DNA from: Roseococcus microcysteis | GTDB lineage: Bacteria; Pseudomonadota; Alphaproteobacteria; Acetobacterales; Acetobacteraceae | NCBI RefSeq assembly: GCF_014764365.1 | Contig: NZ_CP061718.1 | Coordinates: forward strand, 2,124,501 to 2,188,500 | Length of the DNA: 64,000 nt | Direction: 5' to 3' | In this document: in pieces, positions 53,409-64,000 of the stretch | Layout of the letters: every line of letters starts with the position of its first letter | Position numbering within the stretch: position 1 is the first letter of the stretch | The notes under the pieces: generated by a model | Told to the model about the DNA's origin: nothing | The model's database searches: none | What the model saw: only the letters and a program-made list of their open reading frames with translations | Made by a program: the position numbers and the translations under genes

Positions 53409-54149
53409 ATGAAGCGAGTTCTTGCCCCTACCCTCCGCCTGCTGGGTCTGTGCGGCCTGGCGAGCCTTTTGCTGGCGCAACCCGCCCAGGCCCAGGCCCC
53501 GACCCAGACCCAGACCCAGCCCCAAGCCCGGGCCCAGAGCACCCCCCTCGGCCGCTACGGCGCCTGGTCCGTCTATTCCATGGTGACCCCCGCCGGCCGC
53601 GACGTGTGCGGCATGGTCGCCCAGGGCAGCGAAGGGCGCCGGGTGCACGTCCAGCATGTGCGCGGCGGCAACTACCTCCTGTTCCAGGCCTTCAAGGCCA
53701 GCTGGCGCATCCCGCCGGGCACCCGCATGGCCATCAGCATGCGGATCGACCAGGGGGCGGCCTGGGCCGCGCCCCAGGCGAGGGGCCAGCGCAACTCGAT
53801 GCAATGGACCATGAGCACCGGGATTCCGCGCTTCGAGACGGAGTTCCGCAACGGCAGCCGCCTCATTCTCTCCTTCCCGGATGGCAGCGAGCCCGACTGG
53901 GCCGTCAGCCTCAATGGCTCCTCCGAGGCGATGGCCCGCATGGTGACCTGCATCCGCGCCCATGGCGGAGAGCCGTCCCAGCCCTTCGGCGGCAGCCCGA
54001 CGCCGCCGGCCCAGCCGAACCAGCCCAACCAGCCCACGCAGCCCTTCTCCGCGCCCGGGCCCTCCGCGCCGGCACCGGGCGGCCCGTCGGGCAAGGGCGC
54101 GCCCGGCACCCCGGCGCCGCCGGTGCGGGGCCAGCCGATCGGTTATTGA
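53409..54149 (+). CDS. exported protein of unknown function, weakly IalB-like
   Basis: Protein of 246 residues with an export signal (LCGLASLLLAQPAQAQAP), a short Gln/Thr/Pro stretch, a globular domain at about 45-190, and a Pro/Gly/Gln-rich tail of about 55 residues. The domain has GAWSVYSMVTPAGRDVCGMV and DWAVSLNGSSEAMARMVTCI, with two cysteines, loosely like the invasion-associated locus B fold; I would not rely on this. The low-complexity tail suggests cell-wall contact or disorder. It is monocistronic and converges on the NHL-repeat gene (13-nt gap). Confidence 0.7.
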   Translation: MKRVLAPTLRLLGLCGLASLLLAQPAQAQAPTQTQTQPQARAQSTPLGRYGAWSVYSMVTPAGRDVCGMVAQGSEGRRVHVQHVRGGNYLLFQAFKASWRIPPGTRMAISMRIDQGAAWAAPQARGQRNSMQWTMSTGIPRFETEFRNGSRLILSFPDGSEPDWAVSLNGSSEAMARMVTCIRAHGGEPSQPFGGSPTPPAQPNQPNQPTQPFSAPGPSAPAPGGPSGKGAPGTPAPPVRGQPIGY

Positions 54150-54162
54150 GCGGGTTGCGCCC

Positions 54163-54996
54163 TCACTCCGGCGCCAGCCGCGTCAGGCGTGAGGGCGTCA
54201 TCTCCGCCAGCAGCACGCTGCCATCGGGGTGCAGGGCCATGCCATGCGCCCCGTTCAGCACCGCCCGCGCCTTGGACATCAGCACCCCCTGGCGGGAAAA
54301 CACCGAGAGGCTGGGCACCTGGTCGGTCACCCACCAGTTGCCCTCGGCATCGGCCGTCACCGCCATGGGCTTGTGCAGCAAATAGAGGGAACGGAGGAAC
54401 CGGCCCTCGGCGTTGAAGATCTGCACGCGGTTGTTCTCGCGGTCGGCCACCGCCACCTCGCCCTCCATGCCCACGCGGACGGAATGGGGGGTGGAAAACT
54501 CGCCCGCCCGCTGGCCGGGCGTGCCCCAGCCGCCCTGCGGCGTGCCGTCGGGCGCGAAGACATGCACGCGGGAGGCCGCGTAGCCATCGGCCACATAGGC
54601 CGTGCCGTCGGGCGCGAAGCCGATGTCGCAGGGGGAGTTGAAGGGCTGGCCGGCCTGGTGGCGGGTGCCGAGGCGCCGGCGGACCACGCCCTCGCGGTCG
54701 AAGGCGATGATCTCATGCGCGTCGCGGTCCACCACATGGATCAGGCCGTCGGGGGCCACGTCCAGCATGTGCAGGTCCGCCACCTCCTCGCCGAAGGCGC
54801 CGATGCGCCCACCCGTGGCGTCCAGCACGATGACCGTGGGGCCAGGGCCAGAGGTGTAGGAATCCCGCCGCAGGCCCACATAGATGCGGCCATCGGCATC
54901 GGTCGCGACATCGGTCACGCCGCCCATGTCGGTGGGAAGGTCGCCCCAGGGGCGTTCGATGCGGTAGCGCTGCGCGCCAAGCGTCACATAGAGCAT
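54163..54996 (-). CDS. NHL-repeat protein
   Basis: Protein of 277 residues made of a beta-propeller with repeated GRIYV/GLIHV/GTAYVAD-type blades (VATDADGRIYVGLRRD, DVAPDGLIHVVDRDA, GFAPDGTAYVADGYA, VAVADRENNRVQIF). This resembles peptidyl-alpha-hydroxyglycine amidating-lyase-like and SMP-30-like propellers. No signal peptide is seen. It is read away from ureD with 45 nt between starts, so the two may share a promoter region. A role linked to urease is not known; it may be a lactonase or a binding scaffold. Confidence 0.8.
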   Translation of the reverse strand: MLYVTLGAQRYRIERPWGDLPTDMGGVTDVATDADGRIYVGLRRDSYTSGPGPTVIVLDATGGRIGAFGEEVADLHMLDVAPDGLIHVVDRDAHEIIAFDREGVVRRRLGTRHQAGQPFNSPCDIGFAPDGTAYVADGYAASRVHVFAPDGTPQGGWGTPGQRAGEFSTPHSVRVGMEGEVAVADRENNRVQIFNAEGRFLRSLYLLHKPMAVTADAEGNWWVTDQVPSLSVFSRQGVLMSKARAVLNGAHGMALHPDGSVLLAEMTPSRLTRLAPE

Positions 54997-55041
54997 CCGC
55001 CCATGTTGCCATGCCCGCGCGCCCACGGCCACGCTGGACCC

Positions 55042-55845
55042 ATGCGGGAATCGGATGCGCGCCATCAGAGGGCCGAGGGCGAGGCGCGGCTGGAGGTCGG
55101 GCCGGGCGGGATCACGCGCCTCTACCAGAAGGCGCCGCTGCGCCTGCTCTTCCCCACGCCCGAACCCGGCGAGCCGCTGCAGGCCGCGCTGGTGAACACG
55201 GCGGGCGGGCTGGCGGGGGGCGATGCGGTGCGGGCGGCGGTGACGCTGGCCGCTGGCGCCCAGGCCCTGGTCACGACCCCGGCGGCGGAGAAGCTCTACA
55301 CCAGCCTGGGCCCCGTGGCCTTGCTGCGGACCCACATCGAGGTCGGTGAGGGCGCCGCGCTGGAATACCTGCCGCAAGAGGCCATCCTGTTCGATGGCGC
55401 TCGGCTGGACCGCCGCACCGAGGCCCATGTGGCCCCCGGCGCCACGCTGCTGGCCTGCGAATCCCTCGTGCTGGGCCGCATCGCCCGCGGCGAGGCCTGG
55501 CGGCGCGGCACGGCGCGCGAGTCCTGGCGCCTGCATCTGGATGGCCGCCTGGCCTGGGCCGATGCCCTGGCCCTGGACGAGGCCGCCCGCGACGCGCCCC
55601 ACGCGCTGGACGGCGCCGAGGCGCTGGGGCTGATGCTGCTGGCCCACCCCGACGCCGCGCGCCACCGCGACCTGGCGCGCGAGCTGACCCAGGGCCAGGC
55701 CAGCCTGCCCCGCCCCGGCCTGCTGCTGCTGCGCTTCCTGGGCACGGCTGGTGCCGTGCGGGCCGGCATCACCGCCGCCATCCCGGCCCTGCGCTCGGCC
55801 GCCCTCGGCCGCCCCGCCACCCTGCCGAGACTGTGGACGTGCTGA
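55042..55845 (+). CDS. ureD: urease accessory protein UreD
   Basis: Protein of 267 residues that, with UreF and UreG, delivers nickel to apo-urease. Family marks are LVNTAGGLAGGDAV, TTPAAEKLYTS, EYLPQEAILFDGARL and ACESLVLGR. ATG 55042 is chosen because the conserved region (ARLEVGPGGITRLYQKAPLR) starts about 15 residues later. It opens a seven-gene urease operon in the order DABCEFG, with a 24-nt gap to ureA. Confidence 0.93.
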   Translation: MRESDARHQRAEGEARLEVGPGGITRLYQKAPLRLLFPTPEPGEPLQAALVNTAGGLAGGDAVRAAVTLAAGAQALVTTPAAEKLYTSLGPVALLRTHIEVGEGAALEYLPQEAILFDGARLDRRTEAHVAPGATLLACESLVLGRIARGEAWRRGTARESWRLHLDGRLAWADALALDEAARDAPHALDGAEALGLMLLAHPDAARHRDLARELTQGQASLPRPGLLLLRFLGTAGAVRAGITAAIPALRSAALGRPATLPRLWTC

Positions 55846-55869
55846 CACCGAACGTTCCATGATGCTGCG

Positions 55870-56172
55870 ATGCAACTGACGCCCCGCGAAAAGGACAAGC
55901 TGCTCATCGCCATGGCCGCCCAGGTGGCCCGAAGGCGGCTGGAACGCGGCGTGAAGCTCAACCACCCCGAGGCCATCGCCCTCATCACGGATTTCGTGGT
56001 GGAGGGCGCGCGGGATGGGCGTTCCGTGGCCGACCTCATGGCCGCCGGCGGCGAGGTGCTGCGGCGCGACCAATGCATGGAGGGTGTGGCGGAGATGATC
56101 CACGACATCCAGGTGGAAGCCACCTTCCCCGACGGCACCAAGCTCGTCACCGTCCACAACCCGATCCGATAA
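55870..56172 (+). CDS. ureA: urease gamma subunit UreA
   Basis: Protein of 100 residues, the normal size for a separate gamma subunit. It starts [17 protein letters not shown] and has the conserved [14 protein letters not shown] and [19 protein letters not shown]. It packs with UreB and UreC in the (ABC)3 enzyme. The beta-subunit gene follows 11 nt later with an AAGGG-type site. Confidence 0.97.
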   Translation: MQLTPREKDKLLIAMAAQVARRRLERGVKLNHPEAIALITDFVVEGARDGRSVADLMAAGGEVLRRDQCMEGVAEMIHDIQVEATFPDGTKLVTVHNPIR

Positions 56173-56183
56173 GGGCCAGGCGC

Positions 56184-56485
56184 ATGATTCCAGGCGAGGT
56201 GATCTGCGCCCCCGGCGAGATCGAGCTGAATGCGGGCCAGCCCGTGACGGAACTCGACGTGGCGAACACAGGCGACCGTCCCATTCAGGTCGGCAGCCAC
56301 TACCATTTCTTCGAGACCAACCCCGCACTGGATTTCGACCGCGCCGCCGCGCGCGGCCAGCGCCTGGACATCCCGGCCGGGACCGCGGTGCGCTTCGAGC
56401 CCGGCCAGAGCCGCCGCGTGAAGCTCGTGCCCCTGCGCGGCGCCCGCGTGGTCCATGGCTTCCGCGGCGATGTGGAGGGCGCGCT

Positions 56486-56489
<4 letters not shown>
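56184..56489 (+). CDS. ureB: urease beta subunit UreB
   Basis: Protein of 101 residues beginning [18 protein letters not shown], with the conserved [21 protein letters not shown] and [19 protein letters not shown]. It is a separate polypeptide, as in most proteobacteria, and stops by overlapping the ureC GTG start by 4 nt, so subunit amounts are coupled. Confidence 0.97.
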
Positions 56490-58195
<1,706 letters not shown>

Positions 58196-58206
58196 AGGAA
58201 GACGCC

Positions 58207-58731
58207 ATGCACGACATGCTCCCGCGCGCCCGCGGCGTGAAGCCCGCCGGCAGCTTCACCCCCGATGGCGAGGTGCGCCTCGACTTCGACGACCGCTTCC
58301 GCCGCCGCAAGCGCTATGAGACAGCGGGCGGGATCGCCTTCATCCTGGACCTGAACGAAGCCCAGGTGCTGCGCGATGGCGATGGGCTGGAGCTGGAGGA
58401 TGGCCGCGTCATCCTGGTCCGCGCGGCGGACGAGCCGCTGGTGGAGGTGCGCGCCGGCACCTCCATGCCGCTGATGCGCATCGCCTGGCATCTCGGCAAC
58501 CGGCACCTTCCCGCCGAACTGCACCAGGACCGCATCCTGATCCGCGAGGACCATGTCATCGAGGACATGCTGCGCGGCATGGGCGCGGTCATCGCCCGCG
58601 TGCGCGCGCCCTTCAACCCCGAGGGCGGCGCCTATGGCGAGCACAACCGCAGCGCCCATCAGCACCACCATGGGCATGGCGACCACCACCACCACCATGG
58701 TGAAGGCCACCACCATCATCACCACGACTGA
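58207..58731 (+). CDS. ureE: urease accessory protein UreE with histidine-rich tail
   Basis: Nickel-binding metallochaperone of 174 residues. The body has the peptide-binding domain (VRLDFDDRFRRRKRYETAGG) and the nickel-site region (AWHLGNRHLPAELHQDRILI). The C-terminus is a run of about 25 residues in which 16 are histidine, broken only by G, D, E and Q. Such tails bind several extra nickel ions and act as a store. The gene ends 4 nt before the ureF start. Confidence 0.95.
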   Translation: MHDMLPRARGVKPAGSFTPDGEVRLDFDDRFRRRKRYETAGGIAFILDLNEAQVLRDGDGLELEDGRVILVRAADEPLVEVRAGTSMPLMRIAWHLGNRHLPAELHQDRILIREDHVIEDMLRGMGAVIARVRAPFNPEGGAYGEHNRSAHQHHHGHGDHHHHHGEGHHHHHHD

Positions 58732-58735
58732 CCGC

Positions 58736-59416
58736 ATGGAACTGCCGGAGGGCGATTTCTTCCGCCTCCTCGCCTGGACCTCGCCCGCCTATCCGGTGGG
58801 CGGGTTCAGCTACAGCCATGGCATCGAGATGGCGGTGGAGGAAGGGCGCATCCCGAACGCGCATGCCCTCACCGCCTACATCACCACCGTGCTGATGCGC
58901 GGCGCGGGGCATGTGGATGGGGTGATGCTCTGCGCCGCCCATGCGGCGGCGGGCGATGACGCAGCGCTGGACGAAGTCGCGGAGGAAGGTTTCGCCTGGC
59001 GCGGCACGGCGGAGCACGCGCTGGAGGCCACGCAGCAGGGCGGCAGCTTCGCCTCCGTCACCGCCACCACCTGGCCTGATGCGCGTTTCGCCAGCTTCGC
59101 CGCGCGGCATCGCGGGCGACTGACCCATGCGGTGGCCTTCGGCGCGGCGGCGGGCTTCGCGGGGCTGGCGCGGCGCCCGGCTTTGCTGGCCTATCTGCAC
59201 GGCTTCGCGGCGAACCTCGTCAGCGCGGGCGTGCGCCTGGTGCCGCTCGGCCAGACGGATGGGCAGCGCGTTACGGCCGCGCTCGGCCCCGTCATCGCCG
59301 CCGCCGCGGACAGCGCCCAAGCCACCGACCGCGAGGCGCTCGCCACCTCCGCGCCGCTGCTGGACATCCTCTCCATGCGCCACGAAACCCAATACACAAG
59401 GCTCTTCCGCTCATGA
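58736..59416 (+). CDS. ureF: urease accessory protein UreF
   Basis: All-helical protein of 226 residues that acts as the gate or GTPase-activating partner of UreG in the nickel-loading complex. Typical stretches are [29 protein letters not shown], and [19 protein letters not shown] at the end. ATG 58736 is 4 nt after ureE; the longer open frame upstream is a shadow of the ureE tail. Its stop overlaps ureG by 4 nt. Confidence 0.95.
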   Translation: MELPEGDFFRLLAWTSPAYPVGGFSYSHGIEMAVEEGRIPNAHALTAYITTVLMRGAGHVDGVMLCAAHAAAGDDAALDEVAEEGFAWRGTAEHALEATQQGGSFASVTATTWPDARFASFAARHRGRLTHAVAFGAAAGFAGLARRPALLAYLHGFAANLVSAGVRLVPLGQTDGQRVTAALGPVIAAAADSAQATDREALATSAPLLDILSMRHETQYTRLFRS

Positions 59417-60039
59417 CCCAAGGAACCACGAATGGCCCGCTGCGCGTGGGCGTGGGCGGCCCGGTGGGCTCCGGCAAGACGGCGCTGGTGGAGCGCCTCT
59501 GCCGCCTGCTGTCGAAGACGCATGACGTGGCCGCCATCACCAACGACATCTACACCAAGGAGGACGCCGAGTTCCTCACGCGCGCCGGGGCGCTCGCGCC
59601 CGAACGCATCATGGGCGTCGAGACCGGCGGCTGCCCGCACACCGCCATCCGGGAGGACGCCTCCATCAACCTCGCGGCGGTGGAGGACATGAACGCGCGC
59701 TTCCCGCTGCTGGAAGTGCTGTTCATCGAAAGCGGCGGCGACAACCTGGCCGCCACCTTCAGCCCGGAACTCGCGGACCTGACCATCTACGTCATCGACG
59801 TCAGCGCCGGCGACAAGATCCCGCGCAAGGGCGGCCCCGGCATCACGCGCTCGGATTTGCTGGTCATCAACAAGATAGATCTCGCCCCGCTGGTGGGCGC
59901 GGACCTGTCGGTGATGGACCACGACGCGCGCAAGATGCGCGGCGCGCGGCCCTTCATCTTCACGAACCTCAAGGTGGATCACGGCGTGGCCGAGATCGCG
60001 GATTTCATCCTGGAACAGGGCGGCCTCAGGCCGCGCTGA
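59413..60039 (+). CDS. ureG: urease accessory GTPase UreG
   Basis: SIMIBI GTPase of 208 residues. The P loop is [17 protein letters not shown], the base-binding motif is [15 protein letters not shown], and the nickel-binding Cys-Pro-His is in [14 protein letters not shown]. It uses GTP to drive nickel insertion with UreD and UreF. It is the last gene of the operon and overlaps the convergent allantoinase gene by 14 nt. No urea transporter or nickel carrier is seen in the window. Confidence 0.97.
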   Translation: MTQGTTNGPLRVGVGGPVGSGKTALVERLCRLLSKTHDVAAITNDIYTKEDAEFLTRAGALAPERIMGVETGGCPHTAIREDASINLAAVEDMNARFPLLEVLFIESGGDNLAATFSPELADLTIYVIDVSAGDKIPRKGGPGITRSDLLVINKIDLAPLVGADLSVMDHDARKMRGARPFIFTNLKVDHGVAEIADFILEQGGLRPR

Positions 60040-60982
60040 TCCGAACCATCTGCTCCATCCCCGGGCTGTAGGGGAAGGTGCGGCGCCAATGCTCCGCGAT
60101 CTCGATGCGCCGCGCCACCCACACGCCCTCATGGCCACGGATGTAATCCAGGAAGCGCGCCAGCCCCACGGCGCGCGCGGGGTGGCCGATCAGGCGCAGG
60201 TGCAGCCCGCAGGACATCATCTTTGGCTGCGTGGCGCCCTCGGCGTAGAGCATGTCGAACTGGTCGCGCAGGAAGGTGAAGTAGTCATCGGCCGTGCTGA
60301 ACGGCCCGCGCCCGAACTTCGCGTCATTGGTCACCAGCGAATAGGGCACGACCAGCACGGGCTTGCCGTCCTGCAGCACCCAATAGGGCAGCTCGTCATT
60401 GTAGGCGTCGCTGTCGTAGAGGAAGCCCCCTTCCTCGGCCAGCAGCGCGCGGGTGTTCACGCTGGGTCCGTAGCGGCAATACCAGCCCAGCGGGCGGTTG
60501 CCGATGGTGCGCGCGAGGCTCTCCACGGCGAGGCGGATATGCTCGCGCTCCTCCTCCCGCGTCAGCTTGAAATGCTCGATCCAGCGCCAGCCATGGCAGC
60601 AGATGTCATGCCCGGCTTCCCGGATCGCGGCGGCGGCGGGCGGGTGGCGTTCCAGGGCCAGGGCGCAGGCGAAGATGGTCATGGGCAGGCCGCGCTCGGC
60701 GAAGAGGCGCATCACCCGCCAGAAGCCCACGCGCACGCCGTATTCGAACATGCCCTCGGCCGCGAGGTCGCGCTGGCCCGCCGGCACGGGCGAGGCCGCC
60801 ATCTCGGTCAGCCCCACCTCCGACCGGCCGTCATTGTCCATGAAGGAGGGTTCGGAACCCTCCTCGTAATTCATCACGAAGTTGACGGCGATGCGCGCAC
60901 CGCCCGGCCAGCGCGGGTGTGGCGGCTTCGCTCCATAGCCGATCAGGTCCCGCGCGAAGGCGGGGTTGCCGTGAATGCTCAT
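60026..60982 (-). CDS. puuE: polysaccharide-deacetylase-fold allantoinase PuuE
   Basis: Protein of 318 residues. PuuE signs are [20 protein letters not shown] near the start, [35 protein letters not shown] and [16 protein letters not shown]. PuuE opens the ring of allantoin to allantoate without metal in characterised cases. The position next to urease makes sense, since ureide breakdown yields urea. The downstream step could be the M20 hydrolase at 45480, far away. Other PuuE-like proteins act on chitin oligosaccharides or peptidoglycan, but the match here is to the allantoinase group. Confidence 0.88.
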   Translation of the reverse strand: MSIHGNPAFARDLIGYGAKPPHPRWPGGARIAVNFVMNYEEGSEPSFMDNDGRSEVGLTEMAASPVPAGQRDLAAEGMFEYGVRVGFWRVMRLFAERGLPMTIFACALALERHPPAAAAIREAGHDICCHGWRWIEHFKLTREEEREHIRLAVESLARTIGNRPLGWYCRYGPSVNTRALLAEEGGFLYDSDAYNDELPYWVLQDGKPVLVVPYSLVTNDAKFGRGPFSTADDYFTFLRDQFDMLYAEGATQPKMMSCGLHLRLIGHPARAVGLARFLDYIRGHEGVWVARRIEIAEHWRRTFPYSPGMEQMVRISAA

Positions 60983-61040
60983 GCCGCCTTGCTCCCCCTA
61001 TATGATCTGTCTTGCATCCCATACCGGGGCATGTCCTATG

Positions 61041-61067
61041 GTTGACATTGTAACTCTTTTGGTCAAC
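61041..61067. promoter_or_regulatory. inverted repeat in the puuE/HWE-kinase divergent promoter
   Basis: GTTGAC (61041-61046) and GTCAAC (61062-61067) form a perfect 6-bp repeat with a 15-nt centre in an AT-richer stretch between divergent genes. Each arm contains a TTGAC-type -35 element, one per strand, so it may be a promoter pair or an operator. Confidence 0.4.
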
Positions 61068-61144
61068 TCGCGTCGCCCAGTCGCATCTTGTGGCGCATCC
61101 CGCGACGCATCATGACGGCGGCGACCATTCCGGTGGGAGAGGTC

Positions 61145-62131
61145 ATGCAGGAGCGTGCCAAGCGTCAGGGACGGCCCCCGCCCCCCGCGCCATGCGCCAC
61201 GCCCGAGCTCCTGCGCGGCGCGACCGAGGGGCTGCGCCTGCCCGTTGTGGTGCTGCAAGGCGGGGCCGGCGCCAGCATCCTCTTCGCCAACGCGGCCTTC
61301 GGCGCGCTGAGCGGCTTCACCCCGGCCGAGCTGGAGGGCCGCGCGCTCTGTGGCCTGCTCGGCCGCAAGGGCGATACCAGCCTGGAGGAAGGGCTGACGC
61401 TCGCCGATACCGGCATGCCCGGCGGCCCCACGGAATACTGCTTCCGCCGCAAGGACGGGACCACCTTCTGGGCCGCGCTGTCCATCACCAGCCTGCCGGG
61501 CGCCGAGGGCACGCCAGGCCACCGCGTGCTGGCCATGCACGACGTCACGTCGCAGCATCAGGACATGGACCGGATGCGCCTGCTGCTGGTGGAGATGAAC
61601 CACCGCACGCAGAACATGTTCTCCGCGGTGGTGGAGACGCTGACGGGGCGCGTGCTCGCCTTCTCCCGCGCGCAGGCCATGCTGCGCGACGAGATGGACG
61701 GCCACATCACCCTGCGCCAGGTGCTGGGCGTGGCGCTCCAGCCGCCCACCATCCCGCGCGACCTCTCCGAACGGCTGGTGCTGGAGGGCGAGGATGTGCG
61801 CCTGCCCACCAATGTCGCGCTGACCACCGCCATGGCCTTGCACGAACTTGCGGTCAACGCGGTGCGCCACGGGGCGTTATCAGGAGATGATGGCGTTGTT
61901 CGCATCCAATGGTCGGTACGCTCGCCGCCGCGCGGCGGAGTGCTGGCCCTGCGCTGGCGGGAGGCGGGCGGCCCCCGCATGAAGCCGCTCTACGAAAAGG
62001 GCTTCGGCATGCGGCTCATCGAGGGTGGCGTGCAGCACGGGCTGGGCGGCACCGCGACGCTCAGCCTGGAGGCCACGGGTCTTGTGTGCGACATCACCCT
62101 GCCTCTGCGGGTGGATGGGAGGACTTCATGA
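61145..62131 (+). CDS. PAS-containing HWE-family sensor histidine kinase
   Basis: Soluble protein of 328 residues. A PAS domain spans about 30-140 (SILFANAAFGALSGFTPAEL, YCFRRKDGTTFWAALSI). The phosphorylated histidine is H153 in VEMNHRTQNMFS. The N box is AMALHELAVNAVRHGALS, and LRWREAGGP provides the HWE-type tryptophan-glutamate. The set is typical of HWE/HisKA_2 kinases, often light, oxygen or general-stress sensors in alphaproteobacteria. No cysteine for flavin linkage is seen in the PAS core. ATG 61145 has a GGGAGAGG site; ATG 61112 is an alternative. Its stop overlaps the response-regulator start by 4 nt. Confidence 0.9.
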   Translation: MQERAKRQGRPPPPAPCATPELLRGATEGLRLPVVVLQGGAGASILFANAAFGALSGFTPAELEGRALCGLLGRKGDTSLEEGLTLADTGMPGGPTEYCFRRKDGTTFWAALSITSLPGAEGTPGHRVLAMHDVTSQHQDMDRMRLLLVEMNHRTQNMFSAVVETLTGRVLAFSRAQAMLRDEMDGHITLRQVLGVALQPPTIPRDLSERLVLEGEDVRLPTNVALTTAMALHELAVNAVRHGALSGDDGVVRIQWSVRSPPRGGVLALRWREAGGPRMKPLYEKGFGMRLIEGGVQHGLGGTATLSLEATGLVCDITLPLRVDGRTS

Positions 62132-62838
62132 CCGAGCGCCTCGCGGGGCAACGCATCCTCATCGTCGAGGACGAGGTGATACTGGCCTGGGCGTTGCAGG
62201 ACATGCTCACCTCCTATGGCTGCCAGGTGGTGGGCCCGGCGGCGGGCGTGGCCGAGGCGCTGGACCTCATCGGCCGCGAGGGAATCGACGCCGCGGTGCT
62301 CGACGTGAACCTCAACCGCGAGAAGTGCTATCCGGTGGCCGATGCGCTGGTGCGGCGCGGCCTGCCCTTCGTCTTCTCCACCGCCTACAGCGCCGACAGC
62401 ATCGAGGAGGGTTACCGCCACCACCCCTCCGTGCAGAAGCCGCATTCGGCGCCCGAGCTGGCGGATGCCCTTTCGGCCCTGCTGCCCATGCCGGCCAGCC
62501 TGCCCTTCCCGACGGAGGCGGCGCTGGCAGCCGCGGGCATCGGCCTCTGGAGCTTCAACCGCAAGCGCGACGCGCTGCGCCTGGATGCCGGGGCGCAGTC
62601 CCTGCTGGGCATGCCCGAGGGCCAGACCACCCTCGCCACCCTGCTGGCACGGGTGCATGAGGAGGATCAGGCGGGGCTGCGCGCCGGGCTGCGCGCCGCC
62701 TGCGCGGAGACAGTCGCACGTGACGTGCGGTTCCGCCTTGTCACGCCCGAGGGGCCGCGCGCCCTTGTGATGCGCGGGACGGCGGGCGCCGAGGGGAATG
62801 GCGCGTCCGGCGCGATCTTCCCCCTGCCGGAGGTTTGA
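62128..62838 (+). CDS. response regulator with C-terminal PAS-like segment
   Basis: Protein of 236 residues. Residues about 8-120 are a receiver domain: acidic pair in LIVEDEVILA, phosphoacceptor D59 in AAVLDVNLN, threonine in VFSTAYS and lysine in SVQKPHS. The C-terminal part has GIGLWSFNRKRDALRLD and LARVHEEDQAGLRAGLRAAC, like the start and middle of a PAS_3 fold, but it is short. No DNA-binding domain is present. It is coupled by a 4-nt overlap to the HWE kinase and is the likely partner. Single-domain receivers of this kind often feed a phospho-relay or work by protein contact. Confidence 0.85.
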   Translation: MTERLAGQRILIVEDEVILAWALQDMLTSYGCQVVGPAAGVAEALDLIGREGIDAAVLDVNLNREKCYPVADALVRRGLPFVFSTAYSADSIEEGYRHHPSVQKPHSAPELADALSALLPMPASLPFPTEAALAAAGIGLWSFNRKRDALRLDAGAQSLLGMPEGQTTLATLLARVHEEDQAGLRAGLRAACAETVARDVRFRLVTPEGPRALVMRGTAGAEGNGASGAIFPLPEV

Positions 62839-62922
62839 CCTTCCCTTTCCGCGCCAACCCACCATTTCCCAAGATGCCCGGTCGGTGAATACTGCCAGCA
62901 AGCCCAGGGGAGGTGGCCAAGC

Positions 62923-64000
62923 ATGACGCCAGGCTTTTCGTCGAACCTTCCATGATATCTGCGCCGATCCGCCTTCCGCCCGGACGCGCGCCCTGCCGCT
63001 GACGCCGCCCGACCTCCCACCCGGCGCGGCCGCGCCGCGGGCCGAGCCCCCTTCCGCGCGCCTGCAGGTCGGCGTCGGCACATGGCTGCTGGGCCTCGTC
63101 CTGGCGGCCGTGCTGCCCGTCGTGATGCTGACGGTCGCGGCGGCCTGGATCGCGGCCGAAGGGGTGCGCGCAGGCCTCGATGACCGCGTCGGGCGTGTCG
63201 CCCACACCTTCGCCATGGCGGTGGAACAGGATATCGCGCTGACCCGCACGGTGCTGGAGGGCATCACGACCGACCCTCTCCTCTCCATGCCACCGGGCAC
63301 CGACCCTGATCCCGAACAGCTGGACCATATCGTTGCCCATGCCGAGCGGCTTGCGGGGCGGCTCGGCGCCTTCCTCACCATCACCGGCCCGGACGGGCGT
63401 GAATGGGTGCGCGTGAACGCCGCGCCCGGCGAGGTCCCCCCCACGAGGCGGCGCCCGCGGCCGCGTCCCGCGCGCTGGCGACCAACGCCGCCGTGGTGAG
63501 CGACCTGCTCTTCGCGGACCGGCCGGAGGCGTCGCGGCTCGCCTTCTTCCTGCCGCTGGTGGGAGAGGAGGGGCGGCCGTTCGGCCTCCTGGGCGCCACC
63601 CTGCCGCCCAACGCGCTGCGCGAGCGTGTCGGCGCCCATATGGTCCCGACCGGGGGTTTCATCCTCGTCGCGGATGCGGCGGGCCGGCCGGTGGCCGAGG
63701 CCGGGGGCGTCGCCGCGGGAATCACGCGTCCCGCCGACGCCACATGGCAGGAGGGCGGAGCGACGGCGTTCTCCACCAGGGACGCCGATGGCGCGCCCTG
63801 GCTTCTGGGCGTCACCGGCATCCCGGGCCTGCCGGGCTGGACGCTGACGCTGGGCGTGCCGCTCGATGCCCACCTGGCCATGCTGCGGTCTCCCGCCAGA
63901 TGGCTGGCGGTGGGCGGGCTGGTCGCGGCCGCACTCACCGGGCTGCTGGCCTGGCTGCTGGGCCGGCAATTGCTGGGCCCCGCGCGCGCGCTGGCCGCCC
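62923..64000 (+). pseudogene. membrane sensor protein (probable histidine kinase), interrupted and truncated by window end
   Basis: ATG 62923 has a strong site (GGGGAGG, 9 nt upstream) but its frame stops after 10 codons. A +1 change at the T run 62935-62938 would join it to the frame that encodes a membrane helix (VGVGTWLLGLVLAAVLPVVM, about 63068-63130) and an extracellular PDC/Cache-like sensor (AEQ-type, up to GEVPP). That frame ends at 63499. At the run of seven C (63436-63442) one more C would join it to a frame open to 64000, which encodes the rest of the sensor (GFILVADAAGRPV, GWTLTLGVPLDAHL) and a second helix (GGLVAAALTGLLAWLLGRQL). As given, it needs two indel corrections; the kinase part lies beyond the window. 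Confidence 0.6.

Overview
The window is about 64 kb of very GC-rich bacterial chromosome with strong GC preference at third codon positions. It has hopanoid transport (HpnN), an alphaproteobacterial-type glucan glucosyltransferase, an HWE histidine kinase and five orphan tricarboxylate-transporter-type periplasmic binding proteins. Together these suggest an alphaproteobacterium, probably Acetobacteraceae (Roseomonas-like). That placement is inference; no rRNA marker is present. I see no transposase, integrase, prophage or CRISPR array. The only RNA gene is tRNA-Val(CAC) at 23369-23443.

Layout. 1-14 kb: a frameshifted opgH, a GST/VOC/FkbM minus-strand operon, an EnvC-like factor, an omega-aminotransferase, a large hybrid histidine kinase, a minus-strand group (GATase, RluB-type synthase, RsmD, GT4 glycosyltransferase, unknown protein) and tadA. 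14-24 kb: isoaspartyl peptidase, a binding protein, a degraded FCD-regulator remnant, a four-gene ferritin-like/membrane/HpnN/Gph operon, and the tRNA. 24-36 kb: an accessory catabolic block with two hydantoinase/oxoprolinase A+B pairs in mirrored order, three tricarboxylate-type binding proteins, an enoyl-CoA hydratase and a divergent LysR. 36-47.6 kb: a divergent locus around a GntR/FCD regulator with two strong palindromes. One arm carries an NMT1-like ABC importer, a class II aldolase and an LLM flavin monooxygenase; the other an SDR, an aminotransferase, an alpha/beta hydrolase, an M20 carbamoylase-type amidohydrolase and a bicupin. 47.6-54 kb: GntP permease with patatin, a binding protein, TypA and a secreted protein. 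54-61 kb: an NHL protein, ureDABCEFG and a PuuE-type allantoinase. 61-64 kb: an HWE kinase with its response regulator, then an interrupted sensor protein running off the end.

A recurring theme is nitrogen recovery from ureides and cyclic amides: two hydantoinase modules, a carbamoylase/allantoate-type hydrolase, an allantoinase and a complete urease. The GntR-centred locus at 36.1-47.6 kb is the best candidate for an undescribed pathway; its gene content resembles an oxidative N-heterocycle degradation route but matches no pathway I know. Two genes (opgH and the terminal sensor) are broken at homopolymer runs, which may be sequencing error, decay or phase variation.
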